From positions 62,001 to 126,000 of the forward strand of contig VZRG01001627.1 in NCBI GenBank assembly GCA_013397435.1: 64,000 bases of DNA. The letters are read 5' to 3'. Shown in pieces: positions 22,621 to 35,348 of this stretch. This stretch comes from Erythrocercus mccallii (Eukaryota > Chordata > Aves > Passeriformes > Dicruridae). Made by a program: the position numbers and the translations under genes. The notes beneath the pieces are model-generated. The model was not told the DNA's origin and ran no database searches. It saw nothing but the letters and a program-made list of their open reading frames with translations. Each line of letters begins with the position of its first letter. The first letter of the stretch is position 1.

Positions 22621-23390
22621 TGCAGACTAAATACATTAATTGCTTTTAAACTCAGTGTGTCAGGAGACAGTAAAAGCCAGACTGAAGGCTAGTCTGGAAA
22701 AAGAGTGTATTTCAAACTCATAGGACCACTTCAGCAAAGTATAACCACCCTAAATTCCATTATGGTCACAACTTCAGGAGCATGTCTTCTGGATTCTATA
22801 ATGGTCATGAAGCCAAAATAGAATATGAGCCTGAGGGCTGTAGGTTCAGCAGCACACTGTCCACCACTGCTGAAAGTAGAGAAAGACTGTATCTGATCCA
22901 GCCTTGGTGGTGCCTCAGGCTGGGTAAGTAGTGCCAGAACATGATCAGTTTCTAGGGTTACACTGAAGAATATTGCAAGAGTTTTGGTATCGGGTAGTTC
23001 TACAGTCAAAAAACTATTAATTCACATGGGTTTATGTGGCAGGCCTATAAAAAAAACAAATATCAAACTAACAAAAAGAAACAGTACTATAAAAACACAA
23101 ACCACTTAGAATGACACTTTTACTTTTTTTTCAGTTCTCCTGTGATGAAAGGTCTGTCAGTTTGCAACCTGGCATAATTTGCCTCTTGGCAGCACTTACC
23201 CCTCTCACTTAGCTGCTCTGAATTCCTCCTACTTCTTCAGTGTATGTGCTCTCCATTGGCTTTGTCATGGAGTCTTCACCATCTGTATCACGTCAGCAGC
23301 ACTACAACCTTACAAACTAGAGAAAAGACCTTTCTCTCAGCCTATAATTTCCGTACTTGTTGCTAGAATTGCTCTTTTAAGACTTGTTTA

Positions 23391-23480
23391 GGAAGACAAG
23401 AAAATAAAAGGGAAAAAAAAGAAGAGAAGACATGAGACGAGGGGAGATAAGACAGGAGAGAATAGCAAAAGGGAAGCAAG
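23391..23480 (+). repeat. Purine-rich tract (about 89% A+G)
   Basis: Only about 10 of 90 bases are pyrimidines. A second purine-rich patch follows at 23,577-23,616. Such tracts can form triplex DNA if mirror-symmetric, but I see no clear mirror axis. It is low-complexity sequence with no simple unit. Confidence 0.75.
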
Positions 23481-24058
23481 TCCTTAAAGCATACCCCATA
23501 AAACATATCTTCTGAGATCTGCTTATCTGTACATGTTACCAAGGGAAATTTCTCTCAGTGAACTTTGATGTATTGAAAGGAGGGAAAAAAGAAAAGAGGA
23601 AAAGGAATAGAAAAAAACCCTGTGGTGTAATCCCAATGAGAAGACCATGTCCAAGAGTGACATTCTTGAGGCTAATCTTCCCATATGTCCTCTCTAACAA
23701 GCACGGTAAGAAATAATTGCAACCATTCCTGCTCAAGTTGCATATGCTGGCAAAAATTATTTCACCAAAAGAGCATTCTTTTGTACAACTCCCCGAGCAC
23801 CCGCACGAGGCTTCAAGGCTCTTTCTTTCTCTCTCTCTCCAACATTCCTGTTCTTGAGAGTTTGGCATTCAAGTACGGTGCGGGTTGTGCTTTTGGGTAT
23901 AGTGAGTAAAGGTGACTCTCACTGTTACTGTAAATTAACCTGTCAACACCAGCCTGAGAGCCGTGGCCAATAAAAATAATGGGCTTGCGAGTGAAGAGCT
24001 GTTGACACAGCATTTCAGAAAGACAAGTTCAGCACTTGGGGCTGTAAGGGCACCAAAC

Positions 24059-24103
24059 ATTTTTGTTTTGGTTTTCGGTTTTTGTTTGGTTTTTTTTTTC
24101 CCC
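24059..24103 (+). repeat. T/G low-complexity stretch ending in T-run
   Basis: The stretch consists of TTTTG and GTTTT words followed by ten Ts and four Cs. It is a degenerate (TTTTG)n-like microsatellite with no recognisable element attached. Confidence 0.7.
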
Positions 24104-25617
24104 AAGTTTGCTTGGAAAGTACACAGAAGATGAGAGTGTTCAGCATCATTTCCAGACTGCTAGTGTAAAGGGATGGTGTGGACAGCCTGAGGATTTTCAG
24201 CCCTGGAGGCCACCTGAGATTGTATACTTAGCTTGAATATCTATATTGCATGAGAAAATCAGCAGCCAGAGGGTTAAATGTGTTACTAAATCATTTTCAG
24301 CCATGATGTTCCTTGAAGTGGGCTGATAATCGAAAATTGAGGCCTCAGTTTTCTCAGCCTTTGCAAAACATATGTTCACGTTGTCTCCTTTGGGAGGGGC
24401 ACTCCAGTATCTTCATATGGAAAGCACTGACATCTTCCTTTTCTCTTAAAACTCCCCTTTGCTGCAGATTGGGAGTACAGGTAGACTTGAATGTGGCAGA
24501 GCATAAGCACTTTTTTGTTCATTGTGGTTTTTAAGTAGCCATTGGTCTTCAAAACTGTTTGTGTTCCAGCAAGTTGAGTTACAACTACTGTGAAGTGATT
24601 TTATAAGTATTGTTTCCAGTACTCAGGAACAATTCATGCTGTGCTCCTCACCATTTTTAATTACACCAGTACATGTGGAGCTTGTCCTGCCAGCCCGATC
24701 AGGGCAGTCCCTTAACCAAAGGGAATAAGTACAAAGAAGCCTGTAAGCAAGCTGTGTGATGGAGTATGGGAGGGAGAGGAATAATCCCCTCTGCCCTGGT
24801 GGCTGGGACAGAACTTGCCTGTGGAGAGACTGTCATTCAGTCATTCTTGCTGTTCTGGTGTTCCTGAGTCTTCCGGGCACATGGCTGCAGGTCAGGGCAC
24901 TGATATCCAGGTGCTTAAAACTCAGTCTCTGCCTCAGCTAGAGGGTAAGTGAAATGCTGGGTGAGACAAGAAATCTAACACAAGAGGAATGAAACCACCC
25001 AGTATCTGTGCTATTGTTTGTCATAGCTGTGTCCCCAGGCCAGGAGTGCCTCTTTCCTTGTGTTTATGCAGTGCCTTCTGCAGGGCCAGCAATGTCTCTG
25101 AGGGCTGTATGGGAGTCAAAAAAACCAGCCAGATAGATGCCCACGTATGATTTACATTTTTTATTTTTTAACAATAACTGCTACTGAGCTTAGCATTATC
25201 ATACTGTACTGCCATGCTCTCTGGACAATTACGTGCTGTGAGACAGTGCTCTCCTGCTTCTTTTTGTTTGGTTTGGTTTCTTTTGGTTTCCTCCACAGGA
25301 GTTTGGCAGACTCACCATCACAGGCAGAAGTACAGCTTTTTCCACAAGCCTCATCAGAAACATCCTCCACAACTCATTAAGGTTTTACAACTGTTTAACT
25401 GCAAAAGAGTTGCCCAGCACTCACGCAGAGCTCTGCACCAATGAGGTGCCATCTGTTGCAGACAGAAATGCAATAACATGATTTTCATCTCAAAGAACCT
25501 GCTAGCTCACCCTTCATACAGTGCTAGAGCCCTTGCCTCTGCTAACCTGTAGAATAACTTTCTTAGAAATTATTTTAAATTCAATGTTTGACTCAGAGCT
25601 AATTTGCCTTTTTTTTT

Positions 25618-25825
25618 TCAGAAGTATTATTTGATTTTTAAGGACTTTAACATAAAGATATTAGGAAATTTAAGACTGGATTTACCAAACTACTTTGAAA
25701 ATATTGAGAACATCTTCCCTGAGCCTATATCCTTAATCAGCAAATTTTGCTTGTTGCATTATTTACCAAGGATAAAAAAGTTCAACACTCCTCCTTGTGA
25801 CTTCTGCAGAGAGCAACATGCTTGA
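25618..25825 (+). other. Weak candidate 3'-terminal exon
   Basis: A T12 tract followed by CAG at 25,618-25,621 resembles a splice acceptor. The frame after it stays open for 68 codons to a TGA at 25,826, reading KYYLIFKDFNIKI at the start. No known family is recognised, no polyadenylation signal stands close behind, and pieces of this kind occur by chance in T-rich DNA. Confidence 0.12.
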
Positions 25826-28588
25826 ATTTGGGCACTTTACTCTTAGTAACTTGTCTCAACACTCAGAAAAGGTGAACTGAAGTGCAGCTCACCCAATATT
25901 TCTAACTGAAGCTTCATACCAAATGATAGAAAGTAATTAATTATCCACTCAGACAAGTGCTGTAAACACCAAAATATAAGATTGGGTTGCAAGGGAAGGA
26001 TGTGCAACCATCTCCCTCTTCTCTGCATTGTGAAAGTTGCTAAGTCGCCCCAAGGATTGAGCCTTCCACAATTCAATATTTCCTTCTGAAAATGTTGAAA
26101 TGAACCAGTTGGGCATTTCCAGAACTTTGTTAGTTTTTGTTTCAGCCAAAAGTAGTTGTCCTGCTTGACCCAGTGCCACAAGCCTGAACTTTTCAGGCGA
26201 ATGCTCGATTTATGGAGGAAAAGAGACCAATTGCAAAGTCCTGGTCTGTGGCAGTTCCTTCTAGGCCAGGTCGAAGAGCTGGGGAGCAGAGCCCATGCTC
26301 TGGGCATGGCGGGCAGCCTCTGACCGGCTGCAGGAGGTTAGCTACTTGTGTGGCAACATGTGGCATTTCTTTTTAATAAAAAAAGAAATCACCAAAGCAA
26401 AAACAGATGATAGAGAGTAGCCGTTGCTGAGATACTACAAATAAGTAAACAATCCTTGGGCTTTGTGCTGTTATTTTTTTTAATGAGGACTGTGGGTGGG
26501 AGGCCCTGGCACCTCTTCAGTGCACCCAGCTTAGGAAAAAAGAGCTCTCTCCTACCCTGATCAACTTGACAATGCAATAGGACTGGTACCTCCTGAGCAA
26601 CTCAGCCCACAGCTGGGGAGTAATCCTCCACTTTGAAGGTTTCTCTTGCTGACATCAGAGTAAAATATGAATACTCTGTCTCTTCCCCTGCATCAAATTG
26701 TGTAGTTCTACTCTCACAAGAAGAAGCTGCTGTCAGGGACTTGGCAGGCTTCCCAAAGCTCAGCAGCTGAGTGACAAGGAACAGAGAAAGGCACTGTACC
26801 AGGGCTAGTTATGATTTTTTAGCTTATTATTAGGTATTAAAAACCACAGAGAAGATGTCCTTAGAGGTGCAAATCATTTCAATTGTAAGCTGATGGCAGA
26901 ATGCATAAAATCTCATTTTGAGGACAAACCAAACTGTACCACATCAGTCAAAAACCTTTTGGGCACAGTTGCAAAATATTTTCCTGCACTCTTCAAGTAT
27001 TATGTCTGTCCACTAACAGACATATTCAAAAAAATATAAAGGTACCAATGGGAATGAGGTACAGGAGTTGTCCCTGGAAACATCTTCCATCTTCAACTTC
27101 TATATTCCAGTAATCTCCTACTTCAAGAAAACTCATTCTAATTTTTTTGCCAAATGCAATTGCTCTTACACATGGCTTTAACAATTCTTCTCTCTCTGGA
27201 CCTCTATGTCTACTTTTTTGCAACAAAACTGGCCCCATTACTGGAAAAGAAAAATGAGATGGCTATTTGAGATTTCAGCTGGACACCGGATGGATTGTTC
27301 TTCTCCATGATACAAGCCCAGGCTCATGGGAGCCCACAAAAAAAGAGGGCAGCATTTCTTTTCCATTCCTCCTGTACACTGGGGCACTGCTATTTCTTGT
27401 GTGTCTTTCTGCGTGTATTGTCCTGATGTCTTATAGATTTGTTTTAAACTGTCAATAATGCTGCTTATCCTTCTGTGGTGAGAGGACAGAGAATTTTGTG
27501 CCCACTTCAGAATAGGAACTGTGCCGTGTAAGAGCTGCTTTCTTTGTCAAGCAAAAGTCTGAATGTGAAGGTTTGTAGCTGCACCTTTGGCATCCTGCAT
27601 TACTCACATAGATTGCTTCCTCTTCCTGATTTCTCAGTAAAACCTGTTGCTGCCACTGCCACTTATTCCTTTCCTAATAAGTAAATGTACAAAAAGTGCG
27701 AGCTGCAAACATTAATGAATGCACCTTTATGTTCAAGGGAAAAGCAAGAACAATGTAGGCTGACCAGACCAGTTGGCTGCTCCCAGTCAGCTGCTGCCAA
27801 ACCAGGGGAAAGGGGAGAAAACTGAAGTGTCCACCAAATGCGTCACTCCAGGTGCCAGCTCAAAGGCCACATGGTTTCCCACAGAATTCTATTTCAAAGC
27901 CAGTGTCCTGAGAGGAATAAAGTTTCTTCAGTCTCCAGTGTCTCCAGTGGATTCTCAAGTGTCTACTAGAGTTGTGCTCCCCCACTGGTGCTTCTCTCAG
28001 CTGGTGTTATGCAACAGGCTTGTGTGATTTCATGAAGCTTGCAGGAATATCATTAACACCTTGTGATTCCTACCAACTTTAGCTGGCCAATTGCCAGCTG
28101 GTTTGAAAATTATCAGGGGGTGTGAATATGAACAAACATATGCATGCCACATTGAGTTGTATGGTGGGAGCCTTATTTCCCAGAAAGCCCAGCTAGTAAA
28201 TAAAGCAAAATCACAAGTGATGTTGCTGGCAGTAGTGTCAGCAGCCCCCATACCTGCCATGGTGCTAAGGGCACCCACAGGATTTACTGTTCCCAACCAG
28301 CCTCTCTTAGAGCTACCCCTACCTTGCACACAGCCCAGGGTCCCGTTTCAGTTCAGCCTGAAGTGATCAGTCCCTGCCCCAGTGGTGCCATAGCAATGCT
28401 GGCTTCCAGCCCTATCCCCTGAAAGCACTAGACCTATGCCATAAATAACCTGTCTCTTGGATGTGCACAGCAGCTTGTCTCCAGTCCTGTCTCCGTGTCT
28501 GGATAGACTTTGGAGCTGTGCATCAGGCTAGTTCCATCTCCTCTTGCTTCTGGCCCTGTTTTGTCACTTGCCATGTCAGGGTCTGTTG

Positions 28589-28651
28589 ATGGGTGCTGTC
28601 ACAGCCTCCAGACCTGCCCACCGTGATCAGACACTGTGGGACAGCACCCAT
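28589..28651 (+). ncRNA. Candidate long hairpin, pre-miRNA-like
   Basis: The 12-base arm ATGGGTGCTGTC (28,589-28,600) is the exact reverse complement of GACAGCACCCAT (28,640-28,651). Inside it, ACAG (28,601-28,604) pairs with CTGT (28,634-28,637) across a two-base bulge, leaving a 29-base terminal loop. Three G-U wobble pairs can extend the stem outward. An RNA from here would fold into a roughly 70-base stem-loop of microRNA-precursor size. I do not recognise a known microRNA. A remnant of a terminal-inverted-repeat element or coincidence are alternatives. Confidence 0.25.
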
Positions 28652-30526
28652 TGGTGAGGATATGACCCACGCTGGTGTTCACCCCTCAGCTCATCCACCT
28701 TCAGAAACCAGCTCACTGCACACTGGTGTTACCCATCAAACAAAAGGGCTCACGGTGGAGCTCTAAATGTTATTGAATGACTCACATTAATTAGGTACTA
28801 TAAAACATGCCTAAGGGATATATCTCAAGACACTGAGGTGTACAAGAGTCTCATCAAGACCATCAAGATGATACAATTAAAGTACTCATTTTTATATAGG
28901 AGATAGGGAAACCTGACCATCTCTGGCCAGGAGAAAAAACTCCATCCATTCTGTCAAAGGGGACTTCTAAGGAGCCAAATGGCACCCTTACGTGTCTAAT
29001 GTGGAGTATTTAGCTGGTTAAAGGTAGATCTGTAAATATCACCCCATAGAAGTGTAAAACCTTATGAAGTACATATATACAACCTTTCAGAAGACAATTT
29101 AGGGCTTACAGATTTGAAATTAATGTCACAAGCTTTGGGGGAAGGAGATAGAGAGCAAAATTGAATAATGATATCTCTGCTTGTAAAGAATTTGCCACTT
29201 CATGTGTTCAAAAAATACAAATACTTGATATGACCTTATACAACAAGCTGATATTCCTTGGGTCATCTTCCCTGGTGGGGAACTACTGAAATTGATCTTT
29301 GTGGTGAGTAGGAGCCTTTAACACTAATATCTCCTGTGAAAAGGGCTAAAGAGTTTACATGCAAAGTCACAAATCTATGTATACAAGTATTATCAAATTA
29401 ACTCATAAGCAACGAGGTTTTCAGCACAAAAGTTTTAAGTAATAAGTAGATCGTTGTGACATGTGTTAGCAAAAGAATATCAATATTAAATAACTCCTAC
29501 AAGGCTTAAGGTCATGTAATAATCACTGGAAGCTTGTTCAACTTCTCTGAAATGAAGGCATTGTAATTATGTCCTCCTGCTATAAGCAAGGTCACAAACC
29601 CTGGAGTATTCATTCCCAAGAGTATGTTTATGGTTAACTGCTTATATGACGCTTTAGCTTGGCTCTTTGGAGCCATGAAGAAAAGCAGGAAAAGCTGAAG
29701 TCTACAGCAGATAGCAAAGAAAATGAAAGGGAAAAATCATAGAACTAGTCTTAAGAGAATTGAGGATGGAAGGAAAATGTGGCAAAGGATGGCACAAGTA
29801 AGTGTCAAGTGCCAATGAGGGAGTATTTGATAACTCAGCTCTGTTATGAAAAAATATACGGAGGGACAAGTTGGAGTTCTGGGGCACTGTGCTTGGAACT
29901 ACAGGAGGTACATAAGCTAAGGCTGCTGTTACCCTGAGAAACCAGAGCAAGAGTGACAAACAGAGTATTCTTTGTATGCCAAAACATGTTGGCATCCTGC
30001 AGTGTGCTCATTCTCCAGTGAAGTGACAAACATCATATTCTACTTTGTTAAGACAAAATCAGTGAGTTAGTGTTTGGTTTGCTTAATCATTGTGCAAACA
30101 TTTCCCTGAATGTCCTCAGTAGGTCTATTGTCATATTTTACTGTCTGTTCTTTGACGTTTTATAGGCACATCATTCAACAGGCCTTCGGTTTTGTTGTCT
30201 GTGTCAAAACCCTCTGTAAGACCTATCAAAGTCACCTGTGGGCCAAGCTAGAGGACATCAGCTTATGTCACCTTCTTTCCTGGGGAGAGTGGAGCTGTCC
30301 TGTCAAGATTCACAGGTTCAACCCTTGTGCCTGTCTGGCAGCACTCCGCAACATCCAGGCTTCAGCTGCAGGATGTGCTTGTCAGCAACTGCAGGATGAC
30401 TCAAACATCAACATTCACACCTTTTGAGAAGAAAATGTAGAAATATGGTGAACACTTAATCCTCCAGGTAGTCAGAGCTCAGAATTAGAAAAGCAAGAGA
30501 AAATTTCTCTCAAAAAAACAGAGAAG

Positions 30527-30568
30527 GAGAAAGACGCCGAAATCTCCGAGAAAGATGCTGAAATCTCC
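30527..30568. repeat. 21-bp tandem duplication, two copies, CpG decay
   Basis: The copies at 30,527-30,547 and 30,548-30,568 share 19 of 21 bases. The first has GACGCCGAA and the second GATGCTGAA. Both differences are CG in the first copy and TG in the second, as expected from deamination of methylated CpG after duplication. Confidence 0.9.
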
Positions 30569-33199
30569 TTCTGTTCTTGGGGAATTTTTTTACAAGTTGA
30601 TGAGCTCTTCAAAACTTGAGATGAATAGTACAGTAAAAGAAGCCAGGAAATGACTGTTGGGTTATTTTCACAAAAACACAACCAGATCCTGTCTTTCTTT
30701 TTGAAAAAGAATTTCTGCTGTCATTAGCTATAGAAGATGAAGAAAATCTGTTCCTCTGCAAACATGTGAGAAAAAGGTGAAAGGTGAAAATGAGTGTGAT
30801 ATTCGTTACTTGACACAATACACTAAATAATAAAAGTCCATTCAAGCATGCAGATTGTACTATGCAAATATTTTTATCCAACCACCCAGATACTTCAGAA
30901 TATATGTCTAAATGGATCTAGTCCTTGATTCAACTTTTCTTTTAGTGATCTCAAGCTGAAACTGTTCAACAATCTCCTTCATGCAGCAGAACTATAATGA
31001 AGGCCCAACATTGTAATGAGCAGGCAACTGAAACCAGTGCCTAATGTGTGAGCACGCTGCTCTCTTTCCTCCTGGTGTAGTGTTGAATGACTAGTCTAAA
31101 GTACATCTGGTTTATGCTGCAAAAAACATTTTACCATTGCTCAGCCCAAATCAGTGCTTTATTGTGAATGGTTTTTTCTCTTTTTCCAGACAGAGCAAAT
31201 TAGTGATGGCTTAAACCAGCTCTCTGTCCTGTAGAGTGTGGTGTGTCCTTTCAAAGCAGCATGTCAGGAACATGAAATTAATTTGTGAAACCTTCCACTG
31301 CAGTGCTTCTTCAGTTGTTTTTGTGTGTGTGTTTGACTATTGTCTGTGTAACATACAAGAACCGTACCTTCCAGTGCTGCTCTGAGCAACCCATAGCCTT
31401 GAGACTGGAACTCTGTAAATACAACTGCAGTTCCCAGTTCAGGTCTAAGACATAGTACTAAGGAAGGAGGGAATATGATGATTGCTTTCAAATGTATGTA
31501 CTCAGACACCCAGAGCAACCAAACATGAACACTTCAGCTTTCACGCTTTGCAGGCTTAAAGACCTCAGATCAGGACAACATCTATGCATGTGTTTAATTA
31601 GAAACACATGCTAAAGACATGGACATCAATTACACTAACTTCATTGCAACTTAATTGAAAATGTGCTTAAATATTTCCTGTTTGAGGCCTCAAAAGAACA
31701 AGAACACAGCTCTCCAAAATATAAGACATTTCATTGTGTGGAATTTTAAAGGACTTTATGTGCTGCATATGCTGGCAGTACTTACCCTGAAAAGCGGCTG
31801 TTTCTGAGGTGGAACATTTTGTGTGCTATGAGAACAAACAGCAACACTGCAACAGCTACAGACAATGATCATATCATGCCCAAATAAAACCAGTGTAGCA
31901 AAACAGACAGCCAGAGCATAATTTCTCAGTTTGAAATTTAGAGGAGAAACTAAGTGTTACAAAAAGCTGTACTAAAGCTCTATCAATGAGCACAGAGGTC
32001 TGGAACCCTTAGCTTCATGCCGGGACACTGATTCATTCCTCACTTGCAGGGAAGAATGACCTCTTCCTTAATTAACTACCAGGAGAGCATTATTCCTTGT
32101 ACAGCATTTCGCCTTCCTGCAAGGTATCCCATGTGAAAAGCTATGCTTAGCTTGCAAGAATGTCACAGTCTGGCTATCTTGAACATAGAGAAAAGGCTGC
32201 CTAGCAGTTAGAAAATATCATAAAAAGTTTTGTCACTGTTATTTACTCCTGTTGTTGCCTTCCACTTAGGACACTTAATCCTTTGCACTTATTTTTAAAA
32301 CCCATTCTCTGCCGTCACTTCTTCAACAGTGCCTAAAAATTGATAGCAAGATGTGTTTCGCAGCTATGTTCTTAGCCTCACACATAGCATGTGTCTCATT
32401 TGCTTTCAGCAGCACATGTAGCAGCTGCACAGAAACACAGACTGATGTGCGAGAGGTTCCTGGAAGTGCCGGGGCACAGACAGAATGAAGAACATGCACT
32501 GCCTTTGTGCACACACAGGCTGCAGTACTTAAGCTGTTGTATCTTAAGCTTCAGATACAACTCTGTTAGCCAGAGAAGCATTTTTTGCAGTAAAACACTT
32601 TCTTTCGTGGCTAGGATATAATGATGTCAGTTGCCTTTATACTGCTTAGATATATACAGAGTAGATCATGTATTGAACCATTCACGTTATTTTTTTAAAT
32701 TCACTTTGTTAACTATCACCATATTGCAGCCAGAAAAATTACTTGTCTGAGATCTTTGGCTCAAAACAACCTGCTTGCATGATCACAACACAAATTTGTT
32801 CTGGAACATATATGCCAAACAGTGTCAGTCTAGAAATATGGGAAAAAGTCTGCTAACACCATTTAATGTTAAGAAGAACCCCATTTCTACTCAGTTTTGT
32901 CACTATTGTTTTTCTTCTTCTATTGCTTGATGCCCTCTTTGATGAGTGATATAAAAGACTTTTTAAAAGGACATTGGCAGCAGATTAGTCTATGATGTGG
33001 ATTAATCCCACTCTGTGTTCTTAAAACATTTGTCATGTTGGAACTTATGAGGCAGCTATGCAGTAATCCTACAAACGATTACTACATGGCTGAAATTACA
33101 ATTCTACAGCATACACACACCAGTAGACATAAAAGAAAACAAAAAAACTTATTCCAGTTATATTAGTAGTAAGAAGACAGGAAAAGAGCTGGACCACCA

Positions 33200-33238
33200 C
33201 TTTGTGTGGAAGGAACTACACCACTTGACCACACAAAG
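33200..33238. other. 10-bp inverted repeat, 19-base loop
   Basis: CTTTGTGTGG (33,200-33,209) and CCACACAAAG (33,229-33,238) are exact reverse complements. It is short enough to be coincidental. Confidence 0.7.
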
Positions 33239-34149
33239 GCAAAATATTGAACCTTTGCATCAGCCTTCAATACAAATATGAGCCTCAGTCAGGCAACAAA
33301 ACCCACCTCAGAACTCAGTTCTCAGGCTAAGAGGACAGCCTGACACTGGGTAGAGAATATTTAGAGAAGTTAGCTGTTTAGTTTTGTTGTTTTCCAAATC
33401 AGCTTCCTAATTAATTTTATCCTCTGATATATAAAGAATTAGCTGAAACTACCTTGAACATTCACAGGACTCAGATGGGCTAACACAGAATGGACATTCA
33501 TGCCACCCAGCGAGGATCATCTTAAAGTCACATATCATCAATAACCTACATTGCAGAGTCATTGGAGACATGTATCTTCTCCGGAATGTAATTTCCTCCT
33601 CCTAAAATTGTTCCTAAAATGAGTCAATTGAGGCACCCATCTCTCCAATAATTATAGAGGAATGCTTGACAGCTATTTTAAACTGGTGCTCCAATATTTC
33701 ACATCATATAACTTGAATTGCCTTTATACCTTCAGGAAATGGAAAAGTTATGGGATTGTAGGGAAATCACATAATCTTCATTGTAGGAAAACCACTAGAA
33801 TGAAGAACCAAATAAACTGTTTGTGAGTCACTGCTGGGTAATGAGGAAAGGCACACAATAGATTTTGATTTCAAACCTTTGTGGTGACTATTGTGGCTGT
33901 TGAGTACAGGCTGCTGTGGGACAGGTTTTCTCAGCCCAACCTGGTATTTCACTTTGCACCTATAGTTAGAGGCTAAGAACTATTATTTTCCACATGCTCT
34001 AACCAAGGAGCAATTTGTGAATGGGTGTCAGTGGCAGCTGGATGTGCCAGGGACTCCCTGGTGCCAGCTTGAGATGCCTCCTCTGGTCCCAGTGCCATAC
34101 ATCAGAGGTTAGGGTAAGAGGGAGCAGCGACCAGCTGAAGGGAGGACAG

Positions 34150-34166
34150 TGCTGCTGCTGCTGCTG
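34150..34166 (+). repeat. (TGC)n trinucleotide run
   Basis: Five TGC units plus a partial sixth, uninterrupted. CTG/CAG-type runs can be length-variable. No coding frame of note crosses it. Confidence 0.88.
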
Positions 34167-35320
34167 TAACACCTCCTCTCAAACAGCCTCACAAATCAGG
34201 CAGCCAGCTCTATTTCACCCCTCCCTGGGTTTTGGCTACAGAAACTTAACTCGCCATTTGGCTGCGTGAGAAAAAGCTCAGGCATAGCAGTGGATGGGGC
34301 AAGGACCCTGAGAGCTGAAACAAAGGCAGTAAAAAGAGTGATGCTTCTGCCAGGGAAGAGTATGAGTGGTGTCATAGGAAAAAGTATTTTATATAGCAAG
34401 CACACTCTTATTCAGATCTTTCTAGAGCAGCAGCTGCATTAAATGCCCATGATTGTTGCCTTTATCCTAATGTTTTGATATGGCACCTATGTAAGCCACC
34501 TAATACTGTCATGGCTGTGTTAAAATTGCTCTGATAGTAGATAAAATTAGTGTCTGGCTTTGTTCGACACTCTTTTTTCCAGCGCTAACTTTGGAACTTA
34601 AATCACTTTTCTGTTCCTTTTGCCTGTGCTTTCCAGATTCTTTTATTTTCAATCATATTTTGGCCAGGCATGCTGCTGTGCAGAAGAAAACACTCCAAGT
34701 ACAGCAGAAGGAACCTACTTCCAGCATGTTGTGTGTTTTAATTTAATTTTTTAGATTTTCTGTAAACCACATAATTTTCCCACAAGGTGAAACAGATGTA
34801 ATAAATTTTCAGCACTTGCCTTTATGAAAGGATTTCAATCTCTTAAATTTTGTGCAGTATCAGGTCAAATATTCCCTAGAGAAAACAGGACATAGATTAT
34901 ATTTAAAGCTATGAAAGGCACACAGTGACCTATATATATACCTGCAGCATTTATTTTGAATATACAACACCTTGGACTTCAAAGAACAGATCATTGCAAC
35001 AGATACAAGAATGTACAGGGTAGAGGGCAGTGAAATGCAGCATTCACTTTTCCAGTTTTTACATACAGAGCCATCAGTGTTTCTCCACATGACTATAGTA
35101 AAAAGGAAGTTTTTGTACACTTACAGGTGGTGGAGAAGCATAGTTATATCTCATTATACTGAAGAATGAAAAAGATACCTTTTTCTGGTAGCTGTGGGTT
35201 TTCTTCTATTAGAAACTGAGTTTTCCTTTTTTTTCCCAGAAAGTGGTCAAGTTAAAAAATAAATAGATGAGCAAATACAGATGTGTGAATAATTTTATAT
35301 AAAAAGTCAATATAGTTTAT

Positions 35321-35348
35321 ACATATATATTATATATACTTTATATAT
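35321..35348. repeat. TA-rich microsatellite-like stretch
   Basis: Interrupted TATATA blocks (TACATATATATTATATATAC and a following TTATATAT). Low-complexity and self-complementary. Confidence 0.75.

Larger units (their letters stand above)
22621..30526. other. Single-copy sequence, no gene seen
   Basis: About 7.9 kb has no recognisable mobile element or gene. Structured items are a purine tract (23,391-23,480), a T/G-rich low-complexity stretch (24,059-24,103), a weak terminal-exon candidate (25,618-25,825) and a GC-richer segment (about 28,230-28,750) with a long hairpin. Two overlapping minus-strand open frames at 25,843-26,307 have no familiar motifs. Confidence 0.5.

Noticed and set aside
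25843..26307. 154-codon minus-strand open frame with an overlapping 76-codon one
   Set aside because: No recognisable domain, and two frames are open in the same place. It would need conservation evidence to be taken as coding.
30315..30325. GGTTCAACCC resembling a tRNA B-box
   Set aside because: There is no A-box at the right distance and no cloverleaf arms around it.
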